Source: Myxococcales bacterium (lineage in GTDB: Bacteria > Myxococcota_A > Polyangia > GCA-2747355). Taken from it: 49,742 bases of DNA. This document shows, piece by piece, positions 1 to 7,373 of the stretch. The position numbers and the translations under genes are program-made. The DNA lies in the NCBI GenBank assembly GCA_020431405.1, contig JAGQIK010000298.1, positions 1-49,742 on the forward strand. Reading direction: 5' to 3'. How positions within the stretch are numbered: position 1 is the stretch's first letter; each line of letters opens with the position of its first letter. Under the pieces are notes generated by a model. That model had not been told where the DNA came from, ran no database searches, and saw only the letters and a program-made list of their open reading frames with translations.

Positions 1-699
1 GGCAGCGACAGCTACACGATCATGCGCACACCTGGCGCGGACCTCGACCTGGCCGTCGGCTTTCTGCTCGCCGAGGCGATCATCGACGGGATCGATGACG
101 TCGTGCAGCTGACGGCCAACTGCGAGTTCGGAAACACCGTGCAGGTCAAGCTGCGCTCGCCGCCGCCGGCGGGCAGCGCGGCGGGCGAGGGCAGCGGTCG
201 CAACCTGGCCGTGGCTTCGTCGTGCGGGCTGTGTGGGCGCGCAGGCGTGGAGAAGCTGATCGAGGCGCTGCCGGTGGTGCGCGAGGGGATCCAGCTGCCG
301 GTGAGCGTGCTGTTCGAGGTGCCCGCGCGGCTGCGCGCTGCCCAGCGCGTCTTTCAGCGCACCGGCGGAAGCCACGCGGCAGCGCTCTTCGACGCGCGCG
401 GCGAGCTCGTCGTGGTGGGCGAGGATCTCGGGCGCCACAGCGCGCTGGACAAAGCGCTGGGGCGCGCGTTGCGCCAAGGCATCGCGATGGACAACCTCGG
501 CGCGATCATCTCCGGCCGCACGAGCCTCGAGATGATCGTCAAGGCGGCGCGCGCCGGCATTGGGCTGCTGGTCGCTGTCAGCGCGCCTTCGTCGGCGGCC
601 GTGGAGTGCGCCGAGCGGCTCGGCATCACCCTCTGCGGCTTCGCGCGCGGCGACGAGCTGTCCGTCTACTGCAACCCGCAGTCGCTATCCGACGGTTAG
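1..699 (+). CDS. fdhD: Formate dehydrogenase accessory sulfurtransferase FdhD (5' end missing)
   Basis: FdhD passes sulfur from the cysteine desulfurase to the molybdenum cofactor of formate dehydrogenase in the cytoplasm. The reading frame is open from base 1, so the N-terminus lies outside the window; about 232 residues are present. Family hallmarks visible are the TPG-x-DLDLAVGFL stretch near the beginning, the catalytic SSCGLCG cysteine motif (Cys codons at 223 and 232), the TGGSHAAALF block and the EDLGRHSALDK block, all in family order. The stop overlaps the 3' end of the convergent reductase gene by 15 bp. No formate dehydrogenase gene is in view, so it may lie upstream of the window. 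Confidence 0.93.
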   Translation, partial: GSDSYTIMRTPGADLDLAVGFLLAEAIIDGIDDVVQLTANCEFGNTVQVKLRSPPPAGSAAGEGSGRNLAVASSCGLCGRAGVEKLIEALPVVREGIQLPVSVLFEVPARLRAAQRVFQRTGGSHAAALFDARGELVVVGEDLGRHSALDKALGRALRQGIAMDNLGAIISGRTSLEMIVKAARAGIGLLVAVSAPSSAAVECAERLGITLCGFARGDELSVYCNPQSLSDG

Positions 700-1635
700 C
701 ACGACCTTGCCGCGCGCGCGGCGCGTCTCGAGGTGCGCGTGGGCCTCGGCGCTCTTCTCGAGCGGCAGCACGCGATCGATGACGGGCTCGAGCACGCCGA
801 CCTCGACGAGCGTGGCGATGTTTTCGAGATCGCGCCGGCGGCTGCGCACGACCACCAGGCGCGCGCGAGAGAGACCGAGCCGACCGAGCACCTCCTGGCG
901 CAGGCTGCGCGCGTTGGGCACGGTGGTGACGTAACGCCCTTCGTCGAGCAACACGCGGCGCGCGTCTGCGTAGCGCCGGTTGCCGAAGGTGTCGAAGAAC
1001 ACGTGGTAGCGGCGCTCGCCGCTCGTGGGGTCCTGCTCGTTGTAGTCGATCACCTCGTCGGCGCCGAGCGCACGAACCATCGCGGCGTTGGCCGCGCTGC
1101 ATACCGCGGTGATCTGGGCGCCCCGCGCGCGCGCGATCTGCAGCGCGACCGTGCCCACGCCGCCCGAAGCGCCGTTGACCAGCAGGCGTTGGCCCGCACG
1201 CAGCTCGCCGAGGTCTCGCAGCGCCTGCAGCGCCGTGAGCGCGACCAGCGGCAGCGCCGCCGCGCGCTCAGCAGACAGACCGCGCGGGCGCGGCGCCAGC
1301 TCGTCCGTGGGCACGGCGACCAACTCGGCGCAGGTGCCACCGCGCATCGCCTGCACCATGCCGAAAACCTCGTCACCGACGGCGACGCCAGCGCTGCTCT
1401 GCACCGACGGGTGCAGACGCTCGATTTGGCCGGCGAAATCATAGCCGGGCGTGCGCGGCAAGGTCAGCGCACCGGCCCAGCGCATGCGGCCTTTGCGCAC
1501 CAGCACGTCTTTGGGGTTGAGCGCGGCGGCCTCGACGCGTACCAGCGCCTCGCCGCGCCTCAGCCGCGGCTCGGCCACGTCTGCGAGCTCGAGGACGTCT
1601 GGTGGCCCGAAGCGCCGATAAACGATCGCCTTCAC
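685..1635 (-). CDS. Zinc-free medium-chain dehydrogenase/reductase, quinone oxidoreductase type
   Basis: This 316-residue NAD(P)H-dependent oxidoreductase belongs to the MDR superfamily. The N-terminal half is the GroES-like fold, opening with MKAIVYRRFGPPDVLEL and containing the NPKD and TPGYDFAG motifs. The C-terminal half is a Rossmann fold with the nucleotide-binding sequence NGASGGVGTVALQIA and the downstream ALGADEVIDY. No cluster of zinc-binding cysteines is seen, which places it with quinone oxidoreductase or enoyl-reductase-like members rather than zinc alcohol dehydrogenases. The substrate cannot be told. It starts with ATG, diverges from the kinase gene that follows, and overlaps the end of fdhD. 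Confidence 0.88.
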   Translation of the reverse strand: MKAIVYRRFGPPDVLELADVAEPRLRRGEALVRVEAAALNPKDVLVRKGRMRWAGALTLPRTPGYDFAGQIERLHPSVQSSAGVAVGDEVFGMVQAMRGGTCAELVAVPTDELAPRPRGLSAERAAALPLVALTALQALRDLGELRAGQRLLVNGASGGVGTVALQIARARGAQITAVCSAANAAMVRALGADEVIDYNEQDPTSGERRYHVFFDTFGNRRYADARRVLLDEGRYVTTVPNARSLRQEVLGRLGLSRARLVVVRSRRRDLENIATLVEVGVLEPVIDRVLPLEKSAEAHAHLETRRARGKVVLTVG

Positions 1636-1728
1636 GGAGTGTGGCTTGCACCAAGGTCGCCGCCGCAGGCAAGATCTGACTGCAACTTATTTCTTCGACC
1701 GCTGACACGGTCGAACTGGCAGCGCTCC

Positions 1729-4059
1729 GTGCCTGGCACCTCGATCATCGGCACCCACATACTCGGCCAGTACCGCATCGTGCGCGAGATCGCGCAGGGT
1801 GGCATGGGGACGATCTACCTGGCCGAGCAGCTGGCCATGGACCGCTTCGCCGCGATCAAGTTCGTCGTCGATCGCGGCCCGCGCGCCGCCGAGTGGCGCC
1901 GCCGCTTCCGCAAGGAGGCCCGCGCCGCCAGCCGCCTGGTGCACCCGCACATCGTCACGATCTACAACTTCAGCGAGCTCGCCGACGGCACGCTGTTTCT
2001 GGCGATGGAGTACCTGCAGGGCACCAACCTGCGCGACGCCATCAAGGCCGGCCCGCTGCCGGTTCGCACGGCGGTAACCCTCGCCGCGCAGTGCGCCGAG
2101 GCGCTCGCGCACGCGCACGAGCGTCAGGTCATCCATCGCGACTTCAAGCCCGAGAACATCATCGTCACCGAGATCTCGGGCAAAGACCACGTCAAGGTGC
2201 TCGACTTCGGCATCGCCCAGATCGTCGAAGAAAATGTCAGCTCCACCGAAAGCGGCGCGGTGCTCGGCACGCCGCGCTATCTGTCGCCGGAGCACTGTGC
2301 CGGCGAGGTCAGCACGGCGCTCAGTGATCAGTACGCCCTGGGGCTCGTGTTCTACGAGATGCTCACCGGCCAGTGCGCGATCGATGCAGAGACCGCGGTG
2401 GGCTTTCTCGAGGCGCATCGCCATCAGCAGCCGCGGCCGCCCTCGGCGCTGCGATCGCAGGTCCCGCCGGCCCTCGACAAGATCGTGCTGCGCATGCTCG
2501 CCAAGGAGCCGAGCGAGCGCTTCGCCACCATGGGGGAGGTCGCCGAGCGGCTGGTGCAGCTCGCGCGCCGCGTCCCCACGGTGCCCGGGCCGCAGGCCAC
2601 GCTGAGCAGCCTGTCCGCCGAGATGGCGATGCCCGAGCCGCGCCTCGAGGGCAGCCCCACGGCCGACGGCTTGCTGCGCACCGTTAGCACGCTCGGCCAG
2701 CACCCGCCGCGACGCGACGTCCGCGCCGTCGATGTGTCCGGTATCGTCTCGCGCGAAGGCGTCGAGCACCTCGCCGCGCACGGCATCCACCTCGAACGTG
2801 TGGCGCTCGACGAGTGCATCTCGACCTTCACCACCGAGGACCTGCTGCTCGCCGATGGTGACGAGGCGTCCGTCGCGCGCTTGACCGAAGCCAAGATCGC
2901 CGACCGTACGCTGCTCTACAGCGAGGTCGATGTCACCGACCCCGCGCTGCCCGCGCTGATCGAGCGCGTGCCCCACCTGACGATCGGCAACAAGCCCCTC
3001 GAGCCGCAGGTCATCGCAACGGCGCTGCGCTGGATCGAGCTCGGCGAAGGCGTTGGCGTCGAGCGCGCGGTCCTCGGCAGCGGAGTGCAGGTCGTCGAGG
3101 TCGTCTCGTCGGCGCTTGTCACGCAGTACGTCGAGGGCGTGCTCGAGGACGCCAAGTCGCAAGGCGTTCGTGACTGGGCGCTCAACGGGCTCGCCGAGCT
3201 GTGCGAAGAGCTGATCATGAACGGCATCTTCCACGCGCCGGTGGACGGCAGCGGCAATCATGTCTACGCCGACACGCCGCGCTCGCACGTCGTCGAGCTG
3301 CGGCCTGGCCACTGTCCGGTGCTGCGCTGGGCCGTGCTGCCGCGCTTTGTCGCCGTCTCGGTGCGCGATCCGTTTGGCTCGCTGCTCGCGAGCGACGTCG
3401 TGTCGTACCTGGCGAGCGCCTCGTCGACCAAGAAGAAGCACGGCGCTGGCAAGGGCCTGCAGATCGCGTGGCGCGCGGCGCGCCACCTGATCGTCGGCAG
3501 TGCGCCGAACGCCTGGTGCGAGGTGCTGGCGCTTTCGCCCCGCGAGCCGACACGCGAGCGCTCGCTGACGCTGTTGCGCCTGACGGGCACCAAGACGCGG
3601 CGCATCGGCGATGCGCTGTGGATCGAGCAGACACTTCGCGGCGGCGTGACGCAGCTCGAGGTGCGCGGACACATCGACGGCAGCTGCGACATGAGCCCGC
3701 TTTACGACCTCACCGGTCGTGTGGTTGTCGACCTCTCGCAGGTCGAGCGCATCAACTCGGCCGGCATCCGCGGCTGGACCGACGTGGCCGAGGTTGGCGA
3801 CGATCTGCAGCTCGAGCTCGAGCGCTGCTCGCTGGCGGTGGTCAGCCAGCTGAGCATGAACCCCGAGCTGACCGAGGGCGTCAAGGTGATCTCGGTCTTC
3901 GCGCCGTACACCTGCAAGCGCTGCCAGACCAGCGTGCAGAAGCTGATCCACGTAGAGGATCTCGACGGCGACAAGCCGCCCGCGCGGCGCTGCGCGCAGT
4001 GCGACAGCGACCTCGAGTTCGACGCGCTGCCCGAAGAGTTCTTCGCCTTCCGCCTCTAG
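1729..4059 (+). CDS. Multidomain Ser/Thr kinase with receiver-like, GHKL-like, STAS-like and zinc-ribbon domains
   Basis: This protein of about 776 residues is predicted to be cytosolic and signalling. Residues 12-280 are a Hanks-type kinase: AQGGMG loop (22-27), AAIK lysine, HRDFKPEN (136-143), DFG (159-161) and GTPRYLSPE. Residues of about 325-440 look like a degenerate receiver, ending in a Lys-Pro pair (GNKPLEP). Residues of about 490-620 resemble a GHKL ATPase: EELIMNGIFH with Asn498 and His502, then VSVRDPFGSL and GAGKGLQIA. A STAS-like domain follows (about 640-725, with RINSAGIRGW at 675), then a zinc ribbon with CKRC (729/732) and CAQC (755/758). The open frame extends far upstream, but that part is antisense to the reductase gene; the GTG at 1729 is the nearest start before the kinase fold. 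The last 130 residues match the C-terminus of the kinase at 23953. Kinase certain; middle domains inferred. Confidence 0.88.
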   Translation: MPGTSIIGTHILGQYRIVREIAQGGMGTIYLAEQLAMDRFAAIKFVVDRGPRAAEWRRRFRKEARAASRLVHPHIVTIYNFSELADGTLFLAMEYLQGTNLRDAIKAGPLPVRTAVTLAAQCAEALAHAHERQVIHRDFKPENIIVTEISGKDHVKVLDFGIAQIVEENVSSTESGAVLGTPRYLSPEHCAGEVSTALSDQYALGLVFYEMLTGQCAIDAETAVGFLEAHRHQQPRPPSALRSQVPPALDKIVLRMLAKEPSERFATMGEVAERLVQLARRVPTVPGPQATLSSLSAEMAMPEPRLEGSPTADGLLRTVSTLGQHPPRRDVRAVDVSGIVSREGVEHLAAHGIHLERVALDECISTFTTEDLLLADGDEASVARLTEAKIADRTLLYSEVDVTDPALPALIERVPHLTIGNKPLEPQVIATALRWIELGEGVGVERAVLGSGVQVVEVVSSALVTQYVEGVLEDAKSQGVRDWALNGLAELCEELIMNGIFHAPVDGSGNHVYADTPRSHVVELRPGHCPVLRWAVLPRFVAVSVRDPFGSLLASDVVSYLASASSTKKKHGAGKGLQIAWRAARHLIVGSAPNAWCEVLALSPREPTRERSLTLLRLTGTKTRRIGDALWIEQTLRGGVTQLEVRGHIDGSCDMSPLYDLTGRVVVDLSQVERINSAGIRGWTDVAEVGDDLQLELERCSLAVVSQLSMNPELTEGVKVISVFAPYTCKRCQTSVQKLIHVEDLDGDKPPARRCAQCDSDLEFDALPEEFFAFRL

Positions 4060-4092
4060 CCGCGCCGCCACCGTCGCCGCCGCACACGCACG

Positions 4093-4347
4093 CTACGGCG
4101 CGGCATGCGCGCGCACGCTCGGATGGTCGCGCCACGCTGGCATCTTGGCCATGAACGCGAGCGTGTCGCGCTCGGCCTGCTCGCGCGAGAGCCCGGGCTT
4201 GTTGCGCATCTGCCAGCCGACCATCTTCTCGAAGCGCTCGTCGAACGGCTGCAGCTCGCCGCTGGCAGTGACGCAGTACTGGCAGTAGTGGCCGCTCTCG
4301 ATCGGCATCGAGCAGCTCTCGCAGGTCTTTTTGCCGTGGTCAGTCAT
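4093..4347 (-). CDS. Small zinc-ribbon protein (Zn_ribbon_2-like)
   Basis: This is an 84-residue protein with CESC (Cys9, Cys12) and YCQYC (Cys22, Cys25), followed by a helical tail ending in KMPAWRDHPSVR. This matches the small putative zinc-ribbon family in which a ribbon precedes an MPAW segment; the function of that family is unknown. The start chosen is the ATG at 4347, which overlaps the marR stop in an ATGACTGA arrangement (8 bp). A longer frame reaching 4413 would run inside marR and is not needed. Translational coupling to the MarR regulator suggests a shared task, perhaps as a partner or a regulated product. The 3' end faces the kinase gene across a 33-bp gap. Confidence 0.75.
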   Translation of the reverse strand: MTDHGKKTCESCSMPIESGHYCQYCVTASGELQPFDERFEKMVGWQMRNKPGLSREQAERDTLAFMAKMPAWRDHPSVRAHAAP

Positions 4348-4825
4348 GGTCTCCGTCCTCCCGTGTGTGTCTCTCTCGCGCCGCCAGCATATCGGCGGCG
4401 CGCACCAGCGCACGCGTGCCCTCCAGCAGCGCGGCGCGCTCTTGCTCGGACATCTCGTCGAGGGCCGCTGCCAGCAGCTCGTGCGAGAGCACGTCCTGCA
4501 GGTGCACGACCAGCTCGCGTCCCTCGTCGCTGAGCCACACCAGCGTGCGGCGGCGGTCGTCCTCGTCGCGTACGCGCGCGAGCAAGCCGCGCCGCTCGAG
4601 GCCGCTGATGATGTCGCTGGCCACCGACTGGGCGCGGTCGAAGTGGCGCGCGCACTCGCCGACCGTCATCGGACCGCTCTCGGCGAGGTGGCTCAGCACC
4701 GCCTGGGCGACATTGGACAGCTCGGCGCCCTTGCCGTCGCGGCGGTGAAGGCGCCGGTAGACAGCCGGGAATAGCTCGCCGTAGCGCAAGGCGGCGGCGG
4801 TGACGATGTCGTTTGCCTGGCCCAT
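4340..4825 (-). CDS. MarR-family transcriptional regulator
   Basis: This 161-residue dimeric winged-helix DNA-binding protein carries a recognition helix region (TVGECARHFDRAQSVASDIISG) and a typical MarR wing, DEDDRRRTLVWLSDEGRE, where the RRR basic residues contact the minor groove. It is flanked by N- and C-terminal dimerisation helices. The ATG at 4825 is preferred over a TTG at 4849, because the TTG would lie inside a perfect inverted repeat (4848-4872) that is a good operator candidate. MarR proteins often repress their own operon and respond to small phenolic ligands or oxidation; no ligand can be deduced here. The gene overlaps the zinc-ribbon gene by 8 bp and follows the SpoIIE operon by 59 bp on the same strand. 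Confidence 0.92.
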   Translation of the reverse strand: MGQANDIVTAAALRYGELFPAVYRRLHRRDGKGAELSNVAQAVLSHLAESGPMTVGECARHFDRAQSVASDIISGLERRGLLARVRDEDDRRRTLVWLSDEGRELVVHLQDVLSHELLAAALDEMSEQERAALLEGTRALVRAADMLAARERHTREDGDHD

Positions 4826-4847
4826 ACCAGCGAGGTACTGCCGGGCC

Positions 4848-4872
4848 AATACATCGTCAACCCAGATGTATT
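4848..4872. promoter_or_regulatory. Candidate MarR operator (perfect 8-bp inverted repeat)
   Basis: AATACATC and GATGTATT form a perfect 8-bp inverted repeat separated by 9 bp. The sequence is AT-rich against a very GC-rich background and lies 23-47 bp upstream of the marR ATG, in the gap after the SpoIIE phosphatase gene. On the minus strand a TTGAC sequence, which could be part of a -35 box, falls in the spacer and second arm. MarR dimers bind pseudo-palindromes of this size next to their own promoter, so autoregulation is the likely role. The assignment rests on symmetry and position. Confidence 0.6.
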
Positions 4873-4884
4873 AGCTCGTCGGCG

Positions 4885-6468
4885 TCAGGGCGCGCCAAGC
4901 ACGCGCGCGACGACCAGCGTGACGTCGTCGCCGGGCGCCGCGTTGCCGCGGAAGGTATCGAGATCGGCGACGAGCTCGTCGCGCAGGGCGGCCGCGCCCT
5001 TGCCCGCGTGCCCCTCGATGGCCTCGCGCAGCCGGCTCTGGCCGTACTCTTCGCCGTCGGCGCGCTGGCACTCGAGCAGACCGTCGGTGAAGAGCACCAC
5101 GCTATCGCCTGGCACGAGCGGGTGGCTGATCTCTTTGTAGGGTGTGGGTTTCGTTCCGCCGCTGCCGCTGCTTCCGAGCGCGCGTCCGCGCGCCACCAAC
5201 GCCTTGACCTCTCTGTCGCCGCCCACGAGGTATGGAAAGCGGTGTCCCGCGTTGGCGACGTCAACGCCCTTGCCGTCGGCCTGAAAGAGCAGCGCCAACG
5301 CCGTGACGCGAAGCTCGCTGCCGGTGGCCTCGGCGACGGCGGCACCGAGCTCGTCGAGCACCGCGGCGGCGCTGATCTGCGCGGCGGGGCGGCGCATAAA
5401 CGCCGTCAGCGCGCCCTTGGCCACCGCCGTCAGCATCGCGGGGCCGACGCCGTGTCCGGTGGCGTCGCCGATGACGATCAGCACGCGACCGTCCTCGGCT
5501 GGCTGGTAGGCCCAAAAGTCGCCGCTGCAGCGCGCGGCCGGGCGAAAGTGACCCGCCACCGACAGGTGATCGCTGCTGTGCACCTGCGCGCCGGGCACGA
5601 TGGTCGCCTGCACGGCGCTGGCGAGCTCGAGCTCCTTTTCGAGCGCGACCTTGGCGGCGGATTCGAGCAGCAGCACCGAGACGCGCTCGGTCATGTGGTT
5701 GAAGCGTTCGGCGAGCACGCCGATCTCGTCGCGCGTGCCCACCGTCGCGCGGATCTCGAGATCTCCGTCGGCGACGCGGTTGGCGTGGTCAGCCAGCTGT
5801 CGGATCGGCCGCGTGATGCGCACGCCGAGCCACACCGCGAGGCCGGCGCCGATGATCAGCGCCAAGAGACCGATGGCGCTGGTGTAGATCACGCTGTTGC
5901 GGATGTTTTTGGCGCGCAGCGCTCGTGCGCGCGCGAGCGCCGCGTCGAGCTCGGTGAGCGATGTGGCCAACAGCACGGCGCCGAGCTTCTGCCCATCGTG
6001 CGAGACGGCCTGCGCCAGCACCAGCGAGCGACGCCCGCCGACCGTGGCGATGCGTTCGCCCGCGCGCGTCGGGTCGAGGTCGCCGAGCGTGGAGGCTGGC
6101 TTGCCCACGCGGGTGCGGTCGCTGTGGGCGACGACCAGACCGCGGTTGTTGCTGATCACCATCGCGGTGAAACGCCGTTGGCGCGCCATGTCGCCCACGA
6201 CCGTCTGCAGGGTGCTGTAGTCGTTGAGCAGCAGCAGCACGCGCGTCGAGTGTGATAGCAGCTGCAGCTGCTCGCGGCCGCCTTCGCGGATGGCGTCGCG
6301 AACGGTGGCGCGCAGGCGCGCGATGGAGTTGTCGATGCGCTCGCGCGTGCTGATAGCGTTGAGCGTCGAGATCAGGGCGATCACGCCGGCCAACGGCAAC
6401 GCGGTGAGCGCGATCAGGCGCCTGCTGATGCTCTTGGTCTTGAGATGTTGCGCTTCGGGCGGCGTCAT
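4885..6468 (-). CDS. Membrane-anchored SpoIIE-type PP2C phosphatase with HAMP domain
   Basis: This 527-residue protein has a transmembrane helix at about 18-40, an extracytoplasmic sensor region of about 150 residues, and a second helix at about 193-215. A HAMP domain (ITRPIRQL... at 218-265) and a short coiled coil follow, then a C-terminal PP2C/SpoIIE phosphatase. Metal-binding motifs are present: SGDFW (Asp317), GDATGHGVG (Asp335), FTDGLLE (Asp462) and GDDVTLVV (Asp514). Enzymes of this type dephosphorylate STAS-domain anti-anti-sigma proteins in partner-switching pathways. The ATG at 6468 overlaps the PhnD-like gene stop (ATGA). It is the last gene of a five-gene overlapping run, which suggests that the binding protein upstream supplies its periplasmic signal. 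That link is inference. Confidence 0.92.
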   Translation of the reverse strand: MTPPEAQHLKTKSISRRLIALTALPLAGVIALISTLNAISTRERIDNSIARLRATVRDAIREGGREQLQLLSHSTRVLLLLNDYSTLQTVVGDMARQRRFTAMVISNNRGLVVAHSDRTRVGKPASTLGDLDPTRAGERIATVGGRRSLVLAQAVSHDGQKLGAVLLATSLTELDAALARARALRAKNIRNSVIYTSAIGLLALIIGAGLAVWLGVRITRPIRQLADHANRVADGDLEIRATVGTRDEIGVLAERFNHMTERVSVLLLESAAKVALEKELELASAVQATIVPGAQVHSSDHLSVAGHFRPAARCSGDFWAYQPAEDGRVLIVIGDATGHGVGPAMLTAVAKGALTAFMRRPAAQISAAAVLDELGAAVAEATGSELRVTALALLFQADGKGVDVANAGHRFPYLVGGDREVKALVARGRALGSSGSGGTKPTPYKEISHPLVPGDSVVLFTDGLLECQRADGEEYGQSRLREAIEGHAGKGAAALRDELVADLDTFRGNAAPGDDVTLVVARVLGAP

Positions 6469-7373
6469 CGACGCCGACCAAGATAGCCGGCGAGCGTCGA
6501 GGGCGCGAGCCGCATGTCGCGGCGGTCGAGGCGACGCACGGCGCCGGCGCTGAGCAGCGGTGCGTCGGCGACCAGGCGCGGCGCGAGCAGCGGCTTTTCG
6601 AGGCGTGCCAGCGCGCGCGTCGTCTCGACGCCGACGGCGTGCCACCCATCGAAGACGGCCCCCGGCAGCTTGGTAGCGAGCGCCGCGCGGCGCGCCGCGG
6701 GCAGATCGAGCGAGCGTCGCACGGCGACCATGATCGGGTTGATGAAGCGCCCCAGGCCGACGCGAAGCTCGAGGCCGTGGTCTGCCACGGGGGCGACGGC
6801 GCAGTCTGCCTGGCCAAACTTGACCGCTGCGATGGCGTTGCTGGCGGTGCGCACGCGGCGCACGCGCGAAAAGAGGCGGTCGAGCGGCGCGACGCCGGCA
6901 AACAAGACGCGTGCGACGAAGTCGAGGTCGGGCCCGCCGCTGCGCGCGATGGCGATGGTCTTTCCAAGCAGCGACGCGCTAGTCGTGCTCTTGCTGTAGA
7001 GGCCCCAGCGTCGGCTGGTTGCTCCGCGATGCGTGGCGATGGCGATGGCGCGTAAGGCGTGTCGCTTGCGGTGCGTGGTGTAGTAGAGCGGGTCGACGAC
7101 GGCGATATCGATGCGGCCGCCCGCGATCGCGCGGTCGAGCTGCGCAGCCGTCGCGAAGACCAGCGCGCGTGCGGGCCTGCCGAGCGCGGCGCCCAGCTTG
7201 GACGCCAGCGTCTTGCCGTAGGCCGCCTGCTTGTATGGTCCGCCCAGCGCGCCGTTGGGCAAGAGCAACGCGACGCGCAGCGTGGTGTCGGCGGCGTGCG
7301 CGCCAGCAGCGCCGAGCGCGAAGAGCAGGGCCAGCGTCGCGAGGACGCCGCGCAGCGTTGCACGCGCTCTCAT
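6465..7373 (-). CDS. PhnD-like periplasmic substrate-binding protein
   Basis: This 302-residue protein has a clear signal peptide (residues 1-28, ending GAHAAD). The mature part resembles the phosphate/phosphonate binding-protein family: an early VALLLPNGALGGPYKQ strand-loop, a GGRIDIAVVDPLYYTTH motif (the family's G-x-x-D-ig-x-x-x-P-x-x-Y pattern), RSGGPDLDF, and AAVKFGQADCAVAP followed by a hinge. No ABC permease or ATPase gene is next to it. Its 4-bp overlaps with the TPR gene before it and the SpoIIE phosphatase gene after it argue for a sensory rather than a transport role. PhnD-type proteins are known as sensory domains of some signalling proteins. The ligand cannot be determined from sequence alone. 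Confidence 0.8.
   Translation of the reverse strand: MRARATLRGVLATLALLFALGAAGAHAADTTLRVALLLPNGALGGPYKQAAYGKTLASKLGAALGRPARALVFATAAQLDRAIAGGRIDIAVVDPLYYTTHRKRHALRAIAIATHRGATSRRWGLYSKSTTSASLLGKTIAIARSGGPDLDFVARVLFAGVAPLDRLFSRVRRVRTASNAIAAVKFGQADCAVAPVADHGLELRVGLGRFINPIMVAVRRSLDLPAARRAALATKLPGAVFDGWHAVGVETTRALARLEKPLLAPRLVADAPLLSAGAVRRLDRRDMRLAPSTLAGYLGRRR

Noticed and set aside
733-1728. N-terminal extension of the kinase frame over the reductase gene
   Set aside because: It is antisense to a well-supported MDR gene, and the kinase fold starts after GTG 1729; high G+C opens long frames by chance.
1687-4071. 794-residue minus-strand frame covering the first kinase
   Set aside because: The translated sequence has no domain or composition typical of a real protein and mirrors the coding strand of the kinase.
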